DNA of 61,180 nucleotides from Bacteroidales bacterium (GCA_007135095.1 SLJO01000048.1:1-61180); one strand, 5' to 3'. Numbered from the stretch's first letter, positions 34,486 through 45,590 are shown. Notes: generated by a model not told the origin, from the letters alone. A program made the numbers and translations.

Positions 34486-36237
34486 ATGAAGCTTTTCAAC
34501 AAGATAGTAAATTATTTGTGCTCAGGGCTTCAGGGCAGGTGTGAGGAAAATGTTATCAGCAATATATTATTCATTACCCTGCTGACTCTTGCCGGTTCCG
34601 GCTTTTTTATCATTTTCGGTTCTTTTGCCCTTGCCAGGGGAGAATTTATTCATGGCCTGATTTCAATAGCAGCCTCTTTTTTATTGCTGGCCAGCATTCA
34701 CTGGGTAAAAAAAACCCTTAAATATTCTTTGGCTGCCAGATTCAACCTGACGCTGATAATTTTTGTCCTGCTTTTCATGCTTGCCTTCGGAAACAATGGC
34801 GAAACCGTGGTCATCTGGTTTCCTGTCATCCCCGTGCTGGCTGTATTTATTCTTGGAAACAGGAAAGGCGCCCTGGTGTCGCTGTCCTTCCTGCTGGTCA
34901 CTGTTATCTTTTTCATGCTTCCCGACAGTTATTCGGCTATCCAGCAGCACAACCCGCAACTGATCACCAGGTTGCTGGGCCTTTACACGGCACTTTACGC
35001 CATAGGCTCCATAGTCGAGTATTACCGGGTCGATCACCTTCGTTCAATTGAGCTTGAAATGCTTGAAGCCAAAAACGAGACCAGGCTCAAGGAATCTTTC
35101 ATATCAAAACTCTCCCATCAGATACGAACCCCGCTGAGTAATATAATGCTTGTCGGCCATATGGTCAACAAGGTCAGTCTTACCGACGAACAGCGCGATA
35201 TGATGGAAACCATCATAGCCTCGGCCAATAACCTTGTATCCACAATCGAAAGTATTGCAGAAATTGCCGAGGTGGATATTGAAAGCAAGAAGACCCTGCA
35301 CAATACCGGGTTTAACCTGCATGCCGCGATAAGCAGCACTATCAGGCTTTTCACCGTGCAAAAGGAACCGGTGGTTGATTTCACCCTTTCAGTTGACGAA
35401 GCCCTTAGGACAAAAACCCTCAAAGGTGATCCTGTCCTTCTCAAACAAATATTCCTTAACCTGATTGAAGCAGTGCTGAAGAATAAAAAACCCGGCAGAA
35501 TCAATATCAGCATAGCTGCAAATATTCACAGCCAGGACGCAGATACTGCTGAGGTAAGATTCGAGATAAAAACAAACAAGCCGGTTAAGCTCCCGCAGGC
35601 CGGCATGGAAACAAATAAATATAACAGCAGCCTCACTGTTCAGCACTACACCAGGCATATCAACAACCTTGACCTGAATATTGCAGGAAAAATAATTATG
35701 CAGATGAGCGGGAAACTGCGTTTGCTAAGGACCCAGGACAAAAACCTTGTTTTCCTCTTTACCCTGCCTTTCATGGTCGATTACTCCGCCAATGGCGGCA
35801 CGCGGGAAGAAGACGGGAAAGCAACCGTTCAGATTGCACCGGGCTCACATGAGAAATTAACGGATGTCAATCTCCTGCTTGTAGAAGACAATACCATAAA
35901 CCAGAAAATAGTTGTGCTAAGCCTTAAAAACTATATAAAAAATATTGATGTGGCAAACAATGGCAAGGAAGCACTCGATAAATTCGGCACATCCAGGTAT
36001 GATATCATACTGATGGATGTACAGATGCCTGTGATTGACGGATTCCTGGCCACGAAAAAAATCCGTGAAATAGAAGCAACCACCAATTCCCATACCCCCA
36101 TTATTGCCATAACGGCCAATGCCCTGCACGGCGACCGCGAGAAATGCCTGGATGCCGGCATGGATGACTACATAAGCAAGCCTTTCCAGGTGGAGGTGCT
36201 GGTAGAGAAAATCAAGCAGCTTTTGTTCAGGGAATAG
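34486..36237 (+). CDS. Hybrid sensor histidine kinase with degenerate ATPase domain
   Basis: A 583-residue membrane protein. About five or six transmembrane helices fill residues 28-178. A DHp domain follows with the H-box SHQIRTPLSN (phospho-acceptor His211). The HATPase region (about 275-430) is eroded: the N-box position reads NLIEAVLKNKKPG, where NAxKFT is expected, and no DxGxG or GLGL motif is found. The C-terminal receiver (about 461-580) is intact, with acidic pair Glu467-Asp468, phospho-acceptor Asp511 (LMDVQMP), Thr543 and Lys565. It may act as a phosphatase, a heteromeric partner or an atypical kinase. It converges with a propeller-PP2C gene, 18 nt apart. Confidence 0.87.
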   Translation: MKLFNKIVNYLCSGLQGRCEENVISNILFITLLTLAGSGFFIIFGSFALARGEFIHGLISIAASFLLLASIHWVKKTLKYSLAARFNLTLIIFVLLFMLAFGNNGETVVIWFPVIPVLAVFILGNRKGALVSLSFLLVTVIFFMLPDSYSAIQQHNPQLITRLLGLYTALYAIGSIVEYYRVDHLRSIELEMLEAKNETRLKESFISKLSHQIRTPLSNIMLVGHMVNKVSLTDEQRDMMETIIASANNLVSTIESIAEIAEVDIESKKTLHNTGFNLHAAISSTIRLFTVQKEPVVDFTLSVDEALRTKTLKGDPVLLKQIFLNLIEAVLKNKKPGRINISIAANIHSQDADTAEVRFEIKTNKPVKLPQAGMETNKYNSSLTVQHYTRHINNLDLNIAGKIIMQMSGKLRLLRTQDKNLVFLFTLPFMVDYSANGGTREEDGKATVQIAPGSHEKLTDVNLLLVEDNTINQKIVVLSLKNYIKNIDVANNGKEALDKFGTSRYDIILMDVQMPVIDGFLATKKIREIEATTNSHTPIIAITANALHGDREKCLDAGMDDYISKPFQVEVLVEKIKQLLFRE

Positions 36238-36255
36238 TCCCGCTGCCCGGAGCAA

Positions 36256-39200
36256 CTATGCCTCCTGTTCATCGCCAAGCCCGGGCCTCACCCCCATAAT
36301 AAGGATGTCATCAACCTGTTCATGTACACCCATCCAGCTGACAATGCTTTGATCCAGCAGCTCCATCTGCCTGCTTGCCGGCAGTGTATGAATATTCAGC
36401 AGGAGGTGCCTGAAGCGCCGGTATTTGAATTTTTTGCCTTCTTCTCCCCCGAACTGGTCAGGATAACCGTCGGAGAAGAGGTAGATCATGTCGTTTTTCT
36501 GAAGCTTCAGGCTGTGGTTCTCGAACTTCTCATCATTAATGTCCTCCATCAGTCCGACCGAAAAACGGTTCCCCTTGATCTCAATGACCGAATTATTCCT
36601 GACAAGGTACAGGGGTGAAAATGCCCCTGCAAATTCAAGCCTGGAATTCTTTTTGTCAATAACACAAAATCCGATATCCATGCCATCCCTGAACGAAAAA
36701 TCCTTGTCTTCCCCCTGTTTGAAAATGCCGGAGAAGTCATCGTTCAGCATATTAAGTATTTCGGAAGGCCTGGAAATTCCCTTTACATTGATGATGTTCC
36801 TGAGAAGCTCATACCCTATTATCGACATGAATGCCCCGGGCACGCCATGCCCGGTACAGTCTATTACGGCAAGGAAGACCCTGTGATCAATCTGGTTTAC
36901 CCAGTAGAAGTCGCCGCTTACAATATCCTTTGATTTGTAATAGACAAATGATTCGGGAAACAGCGTTGCGAAATGGCTGGAGTTTGGCATCATGGCCAGC
37001 TGTATCCGCTTTGCATAATTGATGCTGTCGGTAATATTATTGTTCTTTAATGTAAGCTCCTCTTTCTGACGCGATATCTCGGCCGAAGCAAGTTCCTTTT
37101 CCCGGAGCAACAGGTTGGCATTACGCAGGCGGCTGGTGCTGTAGAGGACAGTTAAATAAATGGCGAATACGGTAATTATGGCATAAAGGATCCATGCGTA
37201 GACAGACTGCCACCAGGGCGTCTGCACGATAATCTTCAGTGCCAGTCCCTCTTCATTCCACACGCCGTCGTTGTTGGAGCCCCTGACCCTGAAAATGTAG
37301 GTGCCCGAAGGTATCCTGGAGTAATTGGCTATACGCCTGTTGCCCGGGTATTTCCAGTTATCTTCAAGCCCCTCGAGCTTATATGCGTATTTGTTCTTAC
37401 CCGGCCTTGTGAAATCAAGGGCCGCAAATTCGATGCTTACCGAGTTCTGATCATGGGGGAGCACTATTTCATTTTTCCCCTTTACGTTAATGACCCTTGT
37501 TCCCTGGGGAGAAGAAACTTCGAATGAGGTAAGCACCAGGGTGGGAATTGTGTGGTTCAGTTCTATCTCATCGGGGAAGAACGCATTGAGCCCTGCCACA
37601 CCGCCAAAAAACAACTCCCCGTTATGGCTTCGGAAACTTGCCCCGAGATTGAATTCATAACTTTGCAGTCCGTCAGCCACATCATAAACGGATATATCGA
37701 GGCTGACCGGGTCAAACCTTGCAAGCCCGTGATTGGTGCCCAGCCATAAATGGCCGGCATTATCTTCAAGTATTGAATATATAAGGTTGTTAGGCAGCCC
37801 TTCCATTTCAGAAAAAACGATAAATGACCCGGTACCGGGGAAAAAACGGTTAAGGCCGGCCACCGACCCAACCCACAGGTTCCCTGAGGAGTCCTGATGC
37901 AGCGAGGTAAGTTCGTTGTTGCTCAGACTGAAACGCCCCATCGAGGGATCCCTGTGGAAATTCATGAATTTTCCTGTTTCCCGGTTCAGCCGGCTCAGTC
38001 CCCCTGCTGTTGCAACCCATATATACCCTTCCCTGCACTCAATGATATCATTTGCCTGGTCGGAAGCGATGCTGGCAGTATCACGGGGATTGTGGTAATA
38101 GCTGGTCAGGCTGTCTCCCCTGAATGAATGCAGGCCATGCCTCGTGCCTACCCACATGGTCTGCCGTGAATCCTCATAAATGCAATATACCCTGTTTGAG
38201 TTGAAAACAAGGCAGTCCTCCTTGTTGGACGAGGGGCAGAAAGATTCAAAACCGGGCCGTTCCCCCCTGTATATTTCCAGTCCGTCCCTGGTGCCCAGAA
38301 TTATCCGTCCCATGGAATCCCTGAATATTACATGTATAAAATCATTTGATATCAGCCGGTCCCTTTGTGAAGAATTGCTTGAGTAATGTGTTACCTCGCC
38401 GGTAAGACGGTCAAGGTTAAAAAGGCCTCCCCCCCATGTTCCTATCCACAGGTTATTATTGCCTGCCTGGTTTACTGATGCTATGAAGGTTGATGCCCTC
38501 GGCGCCTCGGGCATGTAGTCATGTATGCGGTAGGTGGTGAATTTGTTTTTTGCATCCACCATATACAGTCCGTCGAAGGTCCCTATCCACAGATTCCCGG
38601 ACCGGTCTTCAAGAACAGCGGATGTTTCCAGGTCAGAAAAAAGGGCTGATACACTCTCCTGGCTGAAGGAGGAAAACTGGCCTTTATCGGGTGAAAAAGT
38701 GTACAGTCCGCCATCGGTAGCCACCCAGACGGTTCCTTTTTTATCTTCTGAAATGGAATTTATGCTGTTTATCCTCGACCGCATGCCCGGGGGATGATGA
38801 GTATGAAAAGAACTGAAACTTCCCTTATCGGCGTCAAAGATATTCAACCCGTTTTGTGTTCCCACCAAAAAGTACCCGTCAGCGGTTTCATAAAGGGCCT
38901 GCACGTTATCATTGCTTATGGAACCTGGAGTTGACGGATCGTGGTAATACCTGGTAAATTCTTCACTATCCCTGTTGAAAAAGAACAGCCCGTCCTTTGA
39001 ACCTGCCCATAACCTGTCCTTTGTATCCTCATATATAGTAAAATAATTGTTGCCGGAAATATAATTGAGCTCATCATTGTAGTGCAAAAACCGGGTAAAG
39101 ACGGCGGTTTCAGGATCCAGCCTGTCAATGCCCCACTGGGTTTTCAGCCATATCACACCACTCCTGTCCTGGTAAACGCAGTAAATGTTATTACTGCTTA

Positions 39201-39642
39201 TGGATTCAGGATTGTCAGGGTCATGCCGGTAAGCGAGGAAAGTGCCGGCGGTCCTGTCAAATTTATTCAGGCCGTCCTGGGTGCCGGCCCAGATATTACC
39301 GTCCCTATCCTCAATGACCGACTGTATATTGCTGTTGGAAAGTGAAGAAGGATCAGATGGCTGATGACGGTAAACTACAAACTCGTAACCGTTAAACTTG
39401 TTCAGTCCGTCCTGTGTCCCGATCCACAAAAAACCGTAGGAATCCTGTATTATCGTATTAACCGATATCTGCGACAGGCCATGTTCGAGGCCGTAGCGGT
39501 AGGTCCGCCAGTTATCCTTTGCCGCCGTTAAGCGCGGCAGCATGCCAAAAGCAACCAGAAACACCAGGAATAGCCTGCTCAGCGCATAAACAACGAAATC
39601 CCGTTGTAATAACTTTTTATTCAGCAGTTCTGGATTGGTCAT
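36256..39642 (-). CDS. Two-component propeller sensor with SpoIIE/PP2C phosphatase output
   Basis: A 1128-residue membrane sensor. A signal or anchor helix (about 16-38) precedes some 14 Reg_prop repeats of the WIGTQDGLNKF type, forming two periplasmic beta-propellers (about 45-755). A Y_Y_Y domain follows (about 755-820; YAYKLEGLEDNW), then a transmembrane helix (about 828-850), a coiled coil with ELTLKNNNITDSINYAKRIQ, and a PP2C/SpoIIE domain. Its metal-site motifs IDCTGHGVPGAFMS, FSDGYPDQFGG and VDDILIMGV are intact. The front half matches Bacteroidota hybrid two-component sensors, but the output is a Ser/Thr phosphatase, suggesting control of an anti-anti-sigma type switch. Confidence 0.9.
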   Translation of the reverse strand: MTNPELLNKKLLQRDFVVYALSRLFLVFLVAFGMLPRLTAAKDNWRTYRYGLEHGLSQISVNTIIQDSYGFLWIGTQDGLNKFNGYEFVVYRHQPSDPSSLSNSNIQSVIEDRDGNIWAGTQDGLNKFDRTAGTFLAYRHDPDNPESISSNNIYCVYQDRSGVIWLKTQWGIDRLDPETAVFTRFLHYNDELNYISGNNYFTIYEDTKDRLWAGSKDGLFFFNRDSEEFTRYYHDPSTPGSISNDNVQALYETADGYFLVGTQNGLNIFDADKGSFSSFHTHHPPGMRSRINSINSISEDKKGTVWVATDGGLYTFSPDKGQFSSFSQESVSALFSDLETSAVLEDRSGNLWIGTFDGLYMVDAKNKFTTYRIHDYMPEAPRASTFIASVNQAGNNNLWIGTWGGGLFNLDRLTGEVTHYSSNSSQRDRLISNDFIHVIFRDSMGRIILGTRDGLEIYRGERPGFESFCPSSNKEDCLVFNSNRVYCIYEDSRQTMWVGTRHGLHSFRGDSLTSYYHNPRDTASIASDQANDIIECREGYIWVATAGGLSRLNRETGKFMNFHRDPSMGRFSLSNNELTSLHQDSSGNLWVGSVAGLNRFFPGTGSFIVFSEMEGLPNNLIYSILEDNAGHLWLGTNHGLARFDPVSLDISVYDVADGLQSYEFNLGASFRSHNGELFFGGVAGLNAFFPDEIELNHTIPTLVLTSFEVSSPQGTRVINVKGKNEIVLPHDQNSVSIEFAALDFTRPGKNKYAYKLEGLEDNWKYPGNRRIANYSRIPSGTYIFRVRGSNNDGVWNEEGLALKIIVQTPWWQSVYAWILYAIITVFAIYLTVLYSTSRLRNANLLLREKELASAEISRQKEELTLKNNNITDSINYAKRIQLAMMPNSSHFATLFPESFVYYKSKDIVSGDFYWVNQIDHRVFLAVIDCTGHGVPGAFMSIIGYELLRNIINVKGISRPSEILNMLNDDFSGIFKQGEDKDFSFRDGMDIGFCVIDKKNSRLEFAGAFSPLYLVRNNSVIEIKGNRFSVGLMEDINDEKFENHSLKLQKNDMIYLFSDGYPDQFGGEEGKKFKYRRFRHLLLNIHTLPASRQMELLDQSIVSWMGVHEQVDDILIMGVRPGLGDEQEA

Positions 39643-39740
39643 ATTAACGATAAATACCAGGAATGGTTTACCGGTCAGCTATCCTGTTATTGTAACCGCT
39701 AATTTAATATTTCTTCTGTACACAGCAACAGCAGGGAAAT

Positions 39741-39766
39741 AAAAAAACCGGCCAGGCAGGACCGGT
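39741..39766 (-). terminator. Intrinsic terminator after citrate synthase
   Basis: Read on the minus strand: ACCGG, a 10-nt loop, CCGGT, then a run of seven T. It lies 23 nt past the citrate synthase stop and fits a Rho-independent terminator. Confidence 0.7.
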
Positions 39767-39788
39767 ATGTTCCAGCGCCCGGCAGGAA

Positions 39789-41093
39789 TCACATTCCGGC
39801 CTGCTCCTTAAACCATTCCAGCGGGTGCGAGGTGGGTCTTTCGATGGGCATGCCATAGGCCCTGTCCCACAGGAGCTGGGCAAGAACCCCCAGCGACCTG
39901 GATACCCCGAAAAGACAGGTATAGAACTCAAATTCCTTGATGCCATAATGAAGCAGAAGGACACCGGAACCGGCATCCACATTCGGCCATGGATTCTTGA
40001 TCTTCTGCACGCTGCCCAATACCTCGGGAACAACCTCAAAAAGGCATTCCACTGTCCTGAACAACGCGTCGCCGGGAAGGTATTTTTTCCCGAACTCAAA
40101 CTGCGCGGTGAACCGCGGATCTGTTTTCCTTAGTACCGCATGCCCGTATCCTGGTATTACCTTGCCTTCATTAATCTGCCGGATAACATAATCACGGATT
40201 TTAACTTTGTCGTCGCAGGAGTAGCCGATTTCCTTTTGCATGGCAAGCACCCATCTTATAACCTCCTGATTGGCAAAGCCATGCAATGGGCCTGCAAGTC
40301 CGGTCATGCCGGCTGCATAGGAATAATAGGGATTGCTGAGGGCAGATCCGACAAGGTGACTGGTATGGGCGGAAACATTTCCGCCTTCATGATCGGCATG
40401 CAGGAACATGTACAGCCTCATCAGCCTGAATACTTCAAGGGTATCGTAGCCCATCATATGGGCAAGATTTGCCGCCCAGTCGAGCGATTTATCGGGTTCA
40501 ATCTGCTTGTTGTCATGATACATCCTGCGGTATATGTAGGCAGCGATACGGGGAAGGCGTGCAATCAGATCCATTATATCCTCATAGGTTGAATCCCAGT
40601 AATCCTGCTTTCCTGTTCCTTCCATATAGGCATGCAGGAATTTGGAGTCTGATGCCATTGAAAGAATTGCAGTGGAGAATTGTACCATCGGCCTTGAATC
40701 AAGGGGCATGGCATCCAGTACCTTATATACATAATCGGGAAGATTCGAGCGCTCCGCCCAGTTCCTGCTGATACCGGCTACATCCTCATCTGAGGGCAAC
40801 TCGCCGATCATCATAAGATAAAACAGGCCCTCCGGAAGCGGTTCGCCTTCAGGATTCGCCTTGGGCAGCATTTTACGAAGTTCGGGAATTGAATATCCCC
40901 TGAATCGTATTCCTTCCTCCGGATCAAGTTTCGAAGTATCTGTTAAAAGACTCACTGTCCCTTTCATACCGCTTAGAACGCTGCCGATAGTGACGGTTCC
41001 TATTTCCGTGCCGGCATGTTCCGTCATGAGCTTCTTAAAATCTGCCACTCTGGGCAGTGCCTTTTCTACAAATTTCTTTTTTAACTGATCCAT
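39789..41093 (-). CDS. gltA: Citrate synthase, mitochondrial-like type
   Basis: Condenses oxaloacetate and acetyl-CoA to citrate at the entry of the TCA cycle. It has 434 residues from the ATG at 41093 (MDQLKKKFVEKALPR); another in-frame ATG at 41108 is possible. Catalytic parts are seen: LHGFANQEV (His), GYGHAVLRKTDPRF (His) and DAGSGVLLLHYG (Asp). The stretch HADHEGGNVSAHTSHLVGSA is the signature of the mitochondrial-type enzyme rather than the hexameric type of E. coli, so NADH inhibition is not expected. It is flanked on both sides by intrinsic terminators and so forms its own unit. Confidence 0.94.
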   Translation of the reverse strand: MDQLKKKFVEKALPRVADFKKLMTEHAGTEIGTVTIGSVLSGMKGTVSLLTDTSKLDPEEGIRFRGYSIPELRKMLPKANPEGEPLPEGLFYLMMIGELPSDEDVAGISRNWAERSNLPDYVYKVLDAMPLDSRPMVQFSTAILSMASDSKFLHAYMEGTGKQDYWDSTYEDIMDLIARLPRIAAYIYRRMYHDNKQIEPDKSLDWAANLAHMMGYDTLEVFRLMRLYMFLHADHEGGNVSAHTSHLVGSALSNPYYSYAAGMTGLAGPLHGFANQEVIRWVLAMQKEIGYSCDDKVKIRDYVIRQINEGKVIPGYGHAVLRKTDPRFTAQFEFGKKYLPGDALFRTVECLFEVVPEVLGSVQKIKNPWPNVDAGSGVLLLHYGIKEFEFYTCLFGVSRSLGVLAQLLWDRAYGMPIERPTSHPLEWFKEQAGM

Positions 41094-41185
41094 AGTTTTG
41101 TTTTTCATGATAATTGTCATAAAGCTAATAAAATTCATCAATTATGCCAAATATTCATTTTGAATTGTACCTGTTTTTCCAACAC

Positions 41186-41210
41186 AAAAAGGGGGAAGTT
41201 CCCCCTTTTT
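41186..41210. terminator. Terminator after enolase (near-perfect palindrome)
   Basis: AAAAAGGGGGAA-G-TTCCCCCTTTTT is a 12-bp perfect inverted repeat, 21 nt past the enolase stop. The T-run on each side makes it a possible bidirectional Rho-independent terminator, here serving eno on the minus strand. Confidence 0.88.
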
Positions 41211-41231
41211 GACAAATTATGCAAAATCAAC

Positions 41232-42533
<1,302 letters not shown>

Positions 42534-42560
42534 TTAAAAGTAAATAAAAGAATTATTTGC

Positions 42561-42594
42561 AAAAAAAGGACAAGGAATTATCTCCTCATCCTTT
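42561..42594 (-). terminator. Intrinsic terminator between rplQ and eno
   Basis: On the minus strand AAAGGATGAGGA pairs with TCCTTGTCCTTT (12 bp including two G-T wobbles) around a 6-nt loop, and the 3' arm runs into a stretch of seven T. It lies 20 nt past the rplQ stop and likely ends the ribosomal transcript. Confidence 0.75.
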
Positions 42595-42614
42595 CCAGAA
42601 AATTTTTTTGAATG

Positions 42615-43535
42615 CTATTCTGTCTTTTTCCCGTCCGGGTTATCCTTGTCCTCATCAGATGGATTTTCATCCTTTTCGGACGCAGTCTCCTGCTTCTTCT
42701 CACCGGTTTCAGGGGCTTCCTTTTCGTCTTCGGCTGCGGGAGCCTTCTCCTTTGGCGGGGCTTCCTTTTCGCCTTCGGCTGCGGGGGCCTTTTCCTTTGA
42801 CGGGGCTTCCTTTTCGCCTTCAGCTGCGGGAGCCTTCTCCTTTGACGGGGCTTCCTTTTCGCCTTCAGCTGCGGGAGCCTTCTCCTTTGACGGGGCTTCC
42901 TTTTCGCCTTCGGCTGCGGGGACCTTCTCCTTTGACGGGGCTTCCTTTTCGCCTTCGGCTGCGGGGACCTTCTCCTTTGACGGGGCTTCTTTTTCGCCTT
43001 CGGCTGCGGGTGCCTTCTCCTGCTGACTGCTTTCTGATTTTATGTCCTTTTCAGAGGGTGGCTGCGGCTGACTGGCGGAGGTTGCTTTTTCCGCTCCGTC
43101 TTCTGATTTCTTCCCGCGTGAGCGGCGCCTTCTTTTTGCTGCCGGTTTGGCTTCCTTGGTTGCGGCGAGCATGTTCTCGTTATAATCGACCAGCTCGATA
43201 ATGCACATATCGGCATTATCGCCCAGCCGGTTGCCTGTTTTAAGTATCCTGGTATACCCGCCCGGCCGGTCGGCAATTTTCAGGGACACTTCCCGGAATA
43301 ATTCAGAAACAGCATATTTATTTTTCAGGTAACTGAAAACCATCCTCCTCGAATGAGTGGAGTCAGTTTTGGATTTGGTGATCAGGGGCTCAACATAAAC
43401 TCTTAATGCCTTGGCTTTTGCTACAGTGGTTGATATACGCTTGTGCATTATCAGCGAAGATGCCATGTTGGCCAGCATTGCTTTTCTGTGAGAACTGGTT
43501 CTTCCTAAATGATTTAACTTCTTTCTGTGTCTCAT
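42615..43535 (-). CDS. rplQ: Ribosomal protein L17 with long repeat tail
   Basis: The large-subunit protein L17 occupies the first 120 or so of 306 residues ([20 protein letters not shown]; then [20 protein letters not shown]). Typical L17 is 115-130 residues; many Bacteroidota have an added tail. Here the tail is about 185 residues: a basic patch [10 protein letters not shown], a Ser/Gln-rich stretch, then seven tandem 15-residue repeats of the form [15 protein letters not shown], and an acidic end. The tail is expected to be disordered and is almost devoid of hydrophobic residues. It is the last gene of the alpha operon, 5 nt after rpoA. Confidence 0.95.
   Translation of the reverse strand: MRHRKKLNHLGRTSSHRKAMLANMASSLIMHKRISTTVAKAKALRVYVEPLITKSKTDSTHSRRMVFSYLKNKYAVSELFREVSLKIADRPGGYTRILKTGNRLGDNADMCIIELVDYNENMLAATKEAKPAAKRRRRSRGKKSEDGAEKATSASQPQPPSEKDIKSESSQQEKAPAAEGEKEAPSKEKVPAAEGEKEAPSKEKVPAAEGEKEAPSKEKAPAAEGEKEAPSKEKAPAAEGEKEAPSKEKAPAAEGEKEAPPKEKAPAAEDEKEAPETGEKKQETASEKDENPSDEDKDNPDGKKTE
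42708..43022 (-). repeat. Seven 45-bp tandem repeats in the rplQ tail
   Basis: Residues 172-276 of L17 form seven uninterrupted 15-residue units (consensus [15 protein letters not shown]), each 45 bp. Units differ by Ala/Val at position 5 and a few edge changes. The DNA units are nearly identical, which points to recent expansion by slippage or unequal exchange. Confidence 0.95.
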
Positions 43536-43540
43536 TTCTC

Positions 43541-44533
43541 TTATTCCTTGTCTAATTTATATTTCGATATATCCATCCCAAAATTAAGATTCATTGATTC
43601 AAGCAGCTCATCAAGTTCTGTAAGGGATTTTTTGCCAAAATTCCTGAATTTAAGCAGATCGTTCTTGTTGAACTTCACGAGGTCTCCCAGGGTATCCACC
43701 TCCGCTGCTTTAAGGCAATTCAATGCCCTTACTGAAAGATCAAGGTCAACTAGCCGTGACTTCAGCAATTGTCTCATATGCAATACCTCCTCATCGAATT
43801 CCTCATGGGCGAATTTCTCATCGGACTCCAAAGTAATCTTTTCGTCAGAAAACAGCATCAGATGATATATCAGGATCTTTGCAGATTCTTTAAGAGCTTC
43901 TTTGGGATGAACAGATCCATCGGTCTGGATTTCAAAAACCAGCTTTTCATAGTCTGTTTTCTGCTCTACGCGGTAATTTTCAACCAGAAACTTGACATTT
44001 TTTACGGGAGTAAATATTGCGTCGACCGTGATAAGGCCGAATTCATTCTCTGCAGGCTTGTTTTCCTCGGAAGGAACATACCCGCGCCCCTTGCTTATAT
44101 TGATCTCAAATTGCAACCTGGTATCAGCCTCCATGCGGCATATAAGGAGGTCGGGATTCAGTACGGAAAACCCGTTGAGATATTTCGACAGGTCTCCTGC
44201 CTTAAATTCTTCCTGCCCCTGTATTGAAACAGACACTTTTTCGCCCTCCGCATCTTCAATCAGCTTTTTAAACCTTACCTGTTTCAGATTAAGTATTATT
44301 TCAGTCACATCTTCAATAACACCGGTTATGGTTGAGAATTCATGATCAACCCCGGAGATCTTTATCCAGGTTATCGCATAACCCTCGAGAGATGAAAGAA
44401 GCACTCTCCTGAGAGAGTTGCCTATTGTCATGCCATAACCCGGTTCAAGAGGACGGAATTCGAATTTACCGAAAGTATCGGTCGATTCGAGCATAATAAC
44501 CTGTTCTGGTTTCTGAAATGTTAATATTGCCAT
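43541..44533 (-). CDS. rpoA: RNA polymerase alpha subunit
   Basis: Core RNA polymerase subunit, 330 residues, full length. The N-terminal assembly domain (about 1-235) shows [20 protein letters not shown], needed for dimerisation and binding of beta and beta-prime. The C-terminal domain (about 255-315) carries the DNA- and activator-binding helix-hairpin-helix ([39 protein letters not shown]). It sits between rpsD and rplQ, the standard alpha-operon order. Confidence 0.98.
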   Translation of the reverse strand: MAILTFQKPEQVIMLESTDTFGKFEFRPLEPGYGMTIGNSLRRVLLSSLEGYAITWIKISGVDHEFSTITGVIEDVTEIILNLKQVRFKKLIEDAEGEKVSVSIQGQEEFKAGDLSKYLNGFSVLNPDLLICRMEADTRLQFEINISKGRGYVPSEENKPAENEFGLITVDAIFTPVKNVKFLVENYRVEQKTDYEKLVFEIQTDGSVHPKEALKESAKILIYHLMLFSDEKITLESDEKFAHEEFDEEVLHMRQLLKSRLVDLDLSVRALNCLKAAEVDTLGDLVKFNKNDLLKFRNFGKKSLTELDELLESMNLNFGMDISKYKLDKE

Positions 44534-44540
44534 TACAATT

Positions 44541-45149
44541 TTATTTTGAATACAATTCTACAATCAATTGTTCTTTTATATTTTCCGGAATATCTTCCCT
44601 TTCAGGCATATTCAGAAACCTTCCTGTCATTTTCTCAGAATCCCATTCGAGCCATGAGTATGCATTTCGCCTGCTGCTGATCAGTGATTCGGTTATGGAC
44701 TCAAGGGATTTGGATTTTTCCCTTACGCCGACAAAATCACCGGCCTTGACGATATACGAAGGTATGTTGACTACTTTCCCGTTTACGGTGATATGCCTGT
44801 GTGAAACAAGCTGCCTTGCGCCTGCGCGGGTTGGTCCTATGCCCATGCGGTAGACTACGTTGTCCAGGCGGGATTCAAGCAACTTAAGCAAAGCCTCGCC
44901 TGTAATCCCCTTGGAGCGGGATGCTCTTTTGAACAGATTGAGAAACTGGCGTTCAAGCACACCATATGTGTACTTGGCTTTTTGCTTTTCCTGAAGCTGC
45001 ACACCGTATTCGGAAGTTTTCTTCCTTCTCCGCATATTTCCATGCATTCCAGGGGGGTAATTTTTCTTCTCAAGCACCTTGTCGGGTCCGAATATCGGTT
45101 CTCCGAATTTTCTGGCTATTTTTGTTCTTGGTCCTGTATATCTTGCCAT
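44541..45149 (-). CDS. rpsD: Ribosomal protein S4
   Basis: Primary 16S rRNA-binding protein of the small subunit, 202 residues. It begins [20 protein letters not shown] and carries the S4 RNA-binding domain ([41 protein letters not shown]). It lacks the N-terminal four-Cys zinc motif found in some S4 proteins. In other bacteria S4 represses the alpha operon; no such leader structure was identified here. Confidence 0.98.
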   Translation of the reverse strand: MARYTGPRTKIARKFGEPIFGPDKVLEKKNYPPGMHGNMRRRKKTSEYGVQLQEKQKAKYTYGVLERQFLNLFKRASRSKGITGEALLKLLESRLDNVVYRMGIGPTRAGARQLVSHRHITVNGKVVNIPSYIVKAGDFVGVREKSKSLESITESLISSRRNAYSWLEWDSEKMTGRFLNMPEREDIPENIKEQLIVELYSK

Positions 45150-45191
45150 TTCAATGAATAGGTTATAATGTTATATTGTCTCGTCGTTTGA

Positions 45192-45581
45192 TTATACGCG
45201 TCTCCGCTTCGGGGGACGGCAACCGTTGTGAGGCAGTGGTGTTACATCTACTATCTCCGTAACTTCAATGCCTGAGGTATGTATCGTCCTTATTGCAGAT
45301 TCACGCCCGGTACCCGGCCCTTTTACAAAAACCTTGACCTTGCGCAATCCAAGATCATATGCCTTTTTTGAGCAATCTGCTGCCGACACCTGTGCCGCAT
45401 AGGGGGTGTTCTTCTTGGAGCCCCGGAAGCCGTTCTTTCCGGATGATGACCATGAGATGACCTGCCCGTTATTATTTGTCAGGGTAACAATAATGTTATT
45501 AAAGGATGCATGTATGTGTGCCTGACCTACAGACTCAACTTTTACAACTCTCTTTTTTGATGTACCTGCTTTCTTCGCCAT
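45192..45581 (-). CDS. rpsK: Ribosomal protein S11
   Basis: Small-subunit platform protein of 129 residues near the mRNA exit. It shows [34 protein letters not shown] and the conserved C terminus [15 protein letters not shown]. It stands between rpsM and rpsD in the usual order. Confidence 0.98.
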   Translation of the reverse strand: MAKKAGTSKKRVVKVESVGQAHIHASFNNIIVTLTNNNGQVISWSSSGKNGFRGSKKNTPYAAQVSAADCSKKAYDLGLRKVKVFVKGPGTGRESAIRTIHTSGIEVTEIVDVTPLPHNGCRPPKRRRV

Positions 45582-45590
45582 ATTTACCGG

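Noticed and set aside
42557-43201. Plus-strand ORF with Pro/Leu/Arg repeats ([14 protein letters not shown])
   Set aside because: It is the antisense translation of the rplQ 45-bp repeats; the minus frame begins with a bona fide L17 domain.
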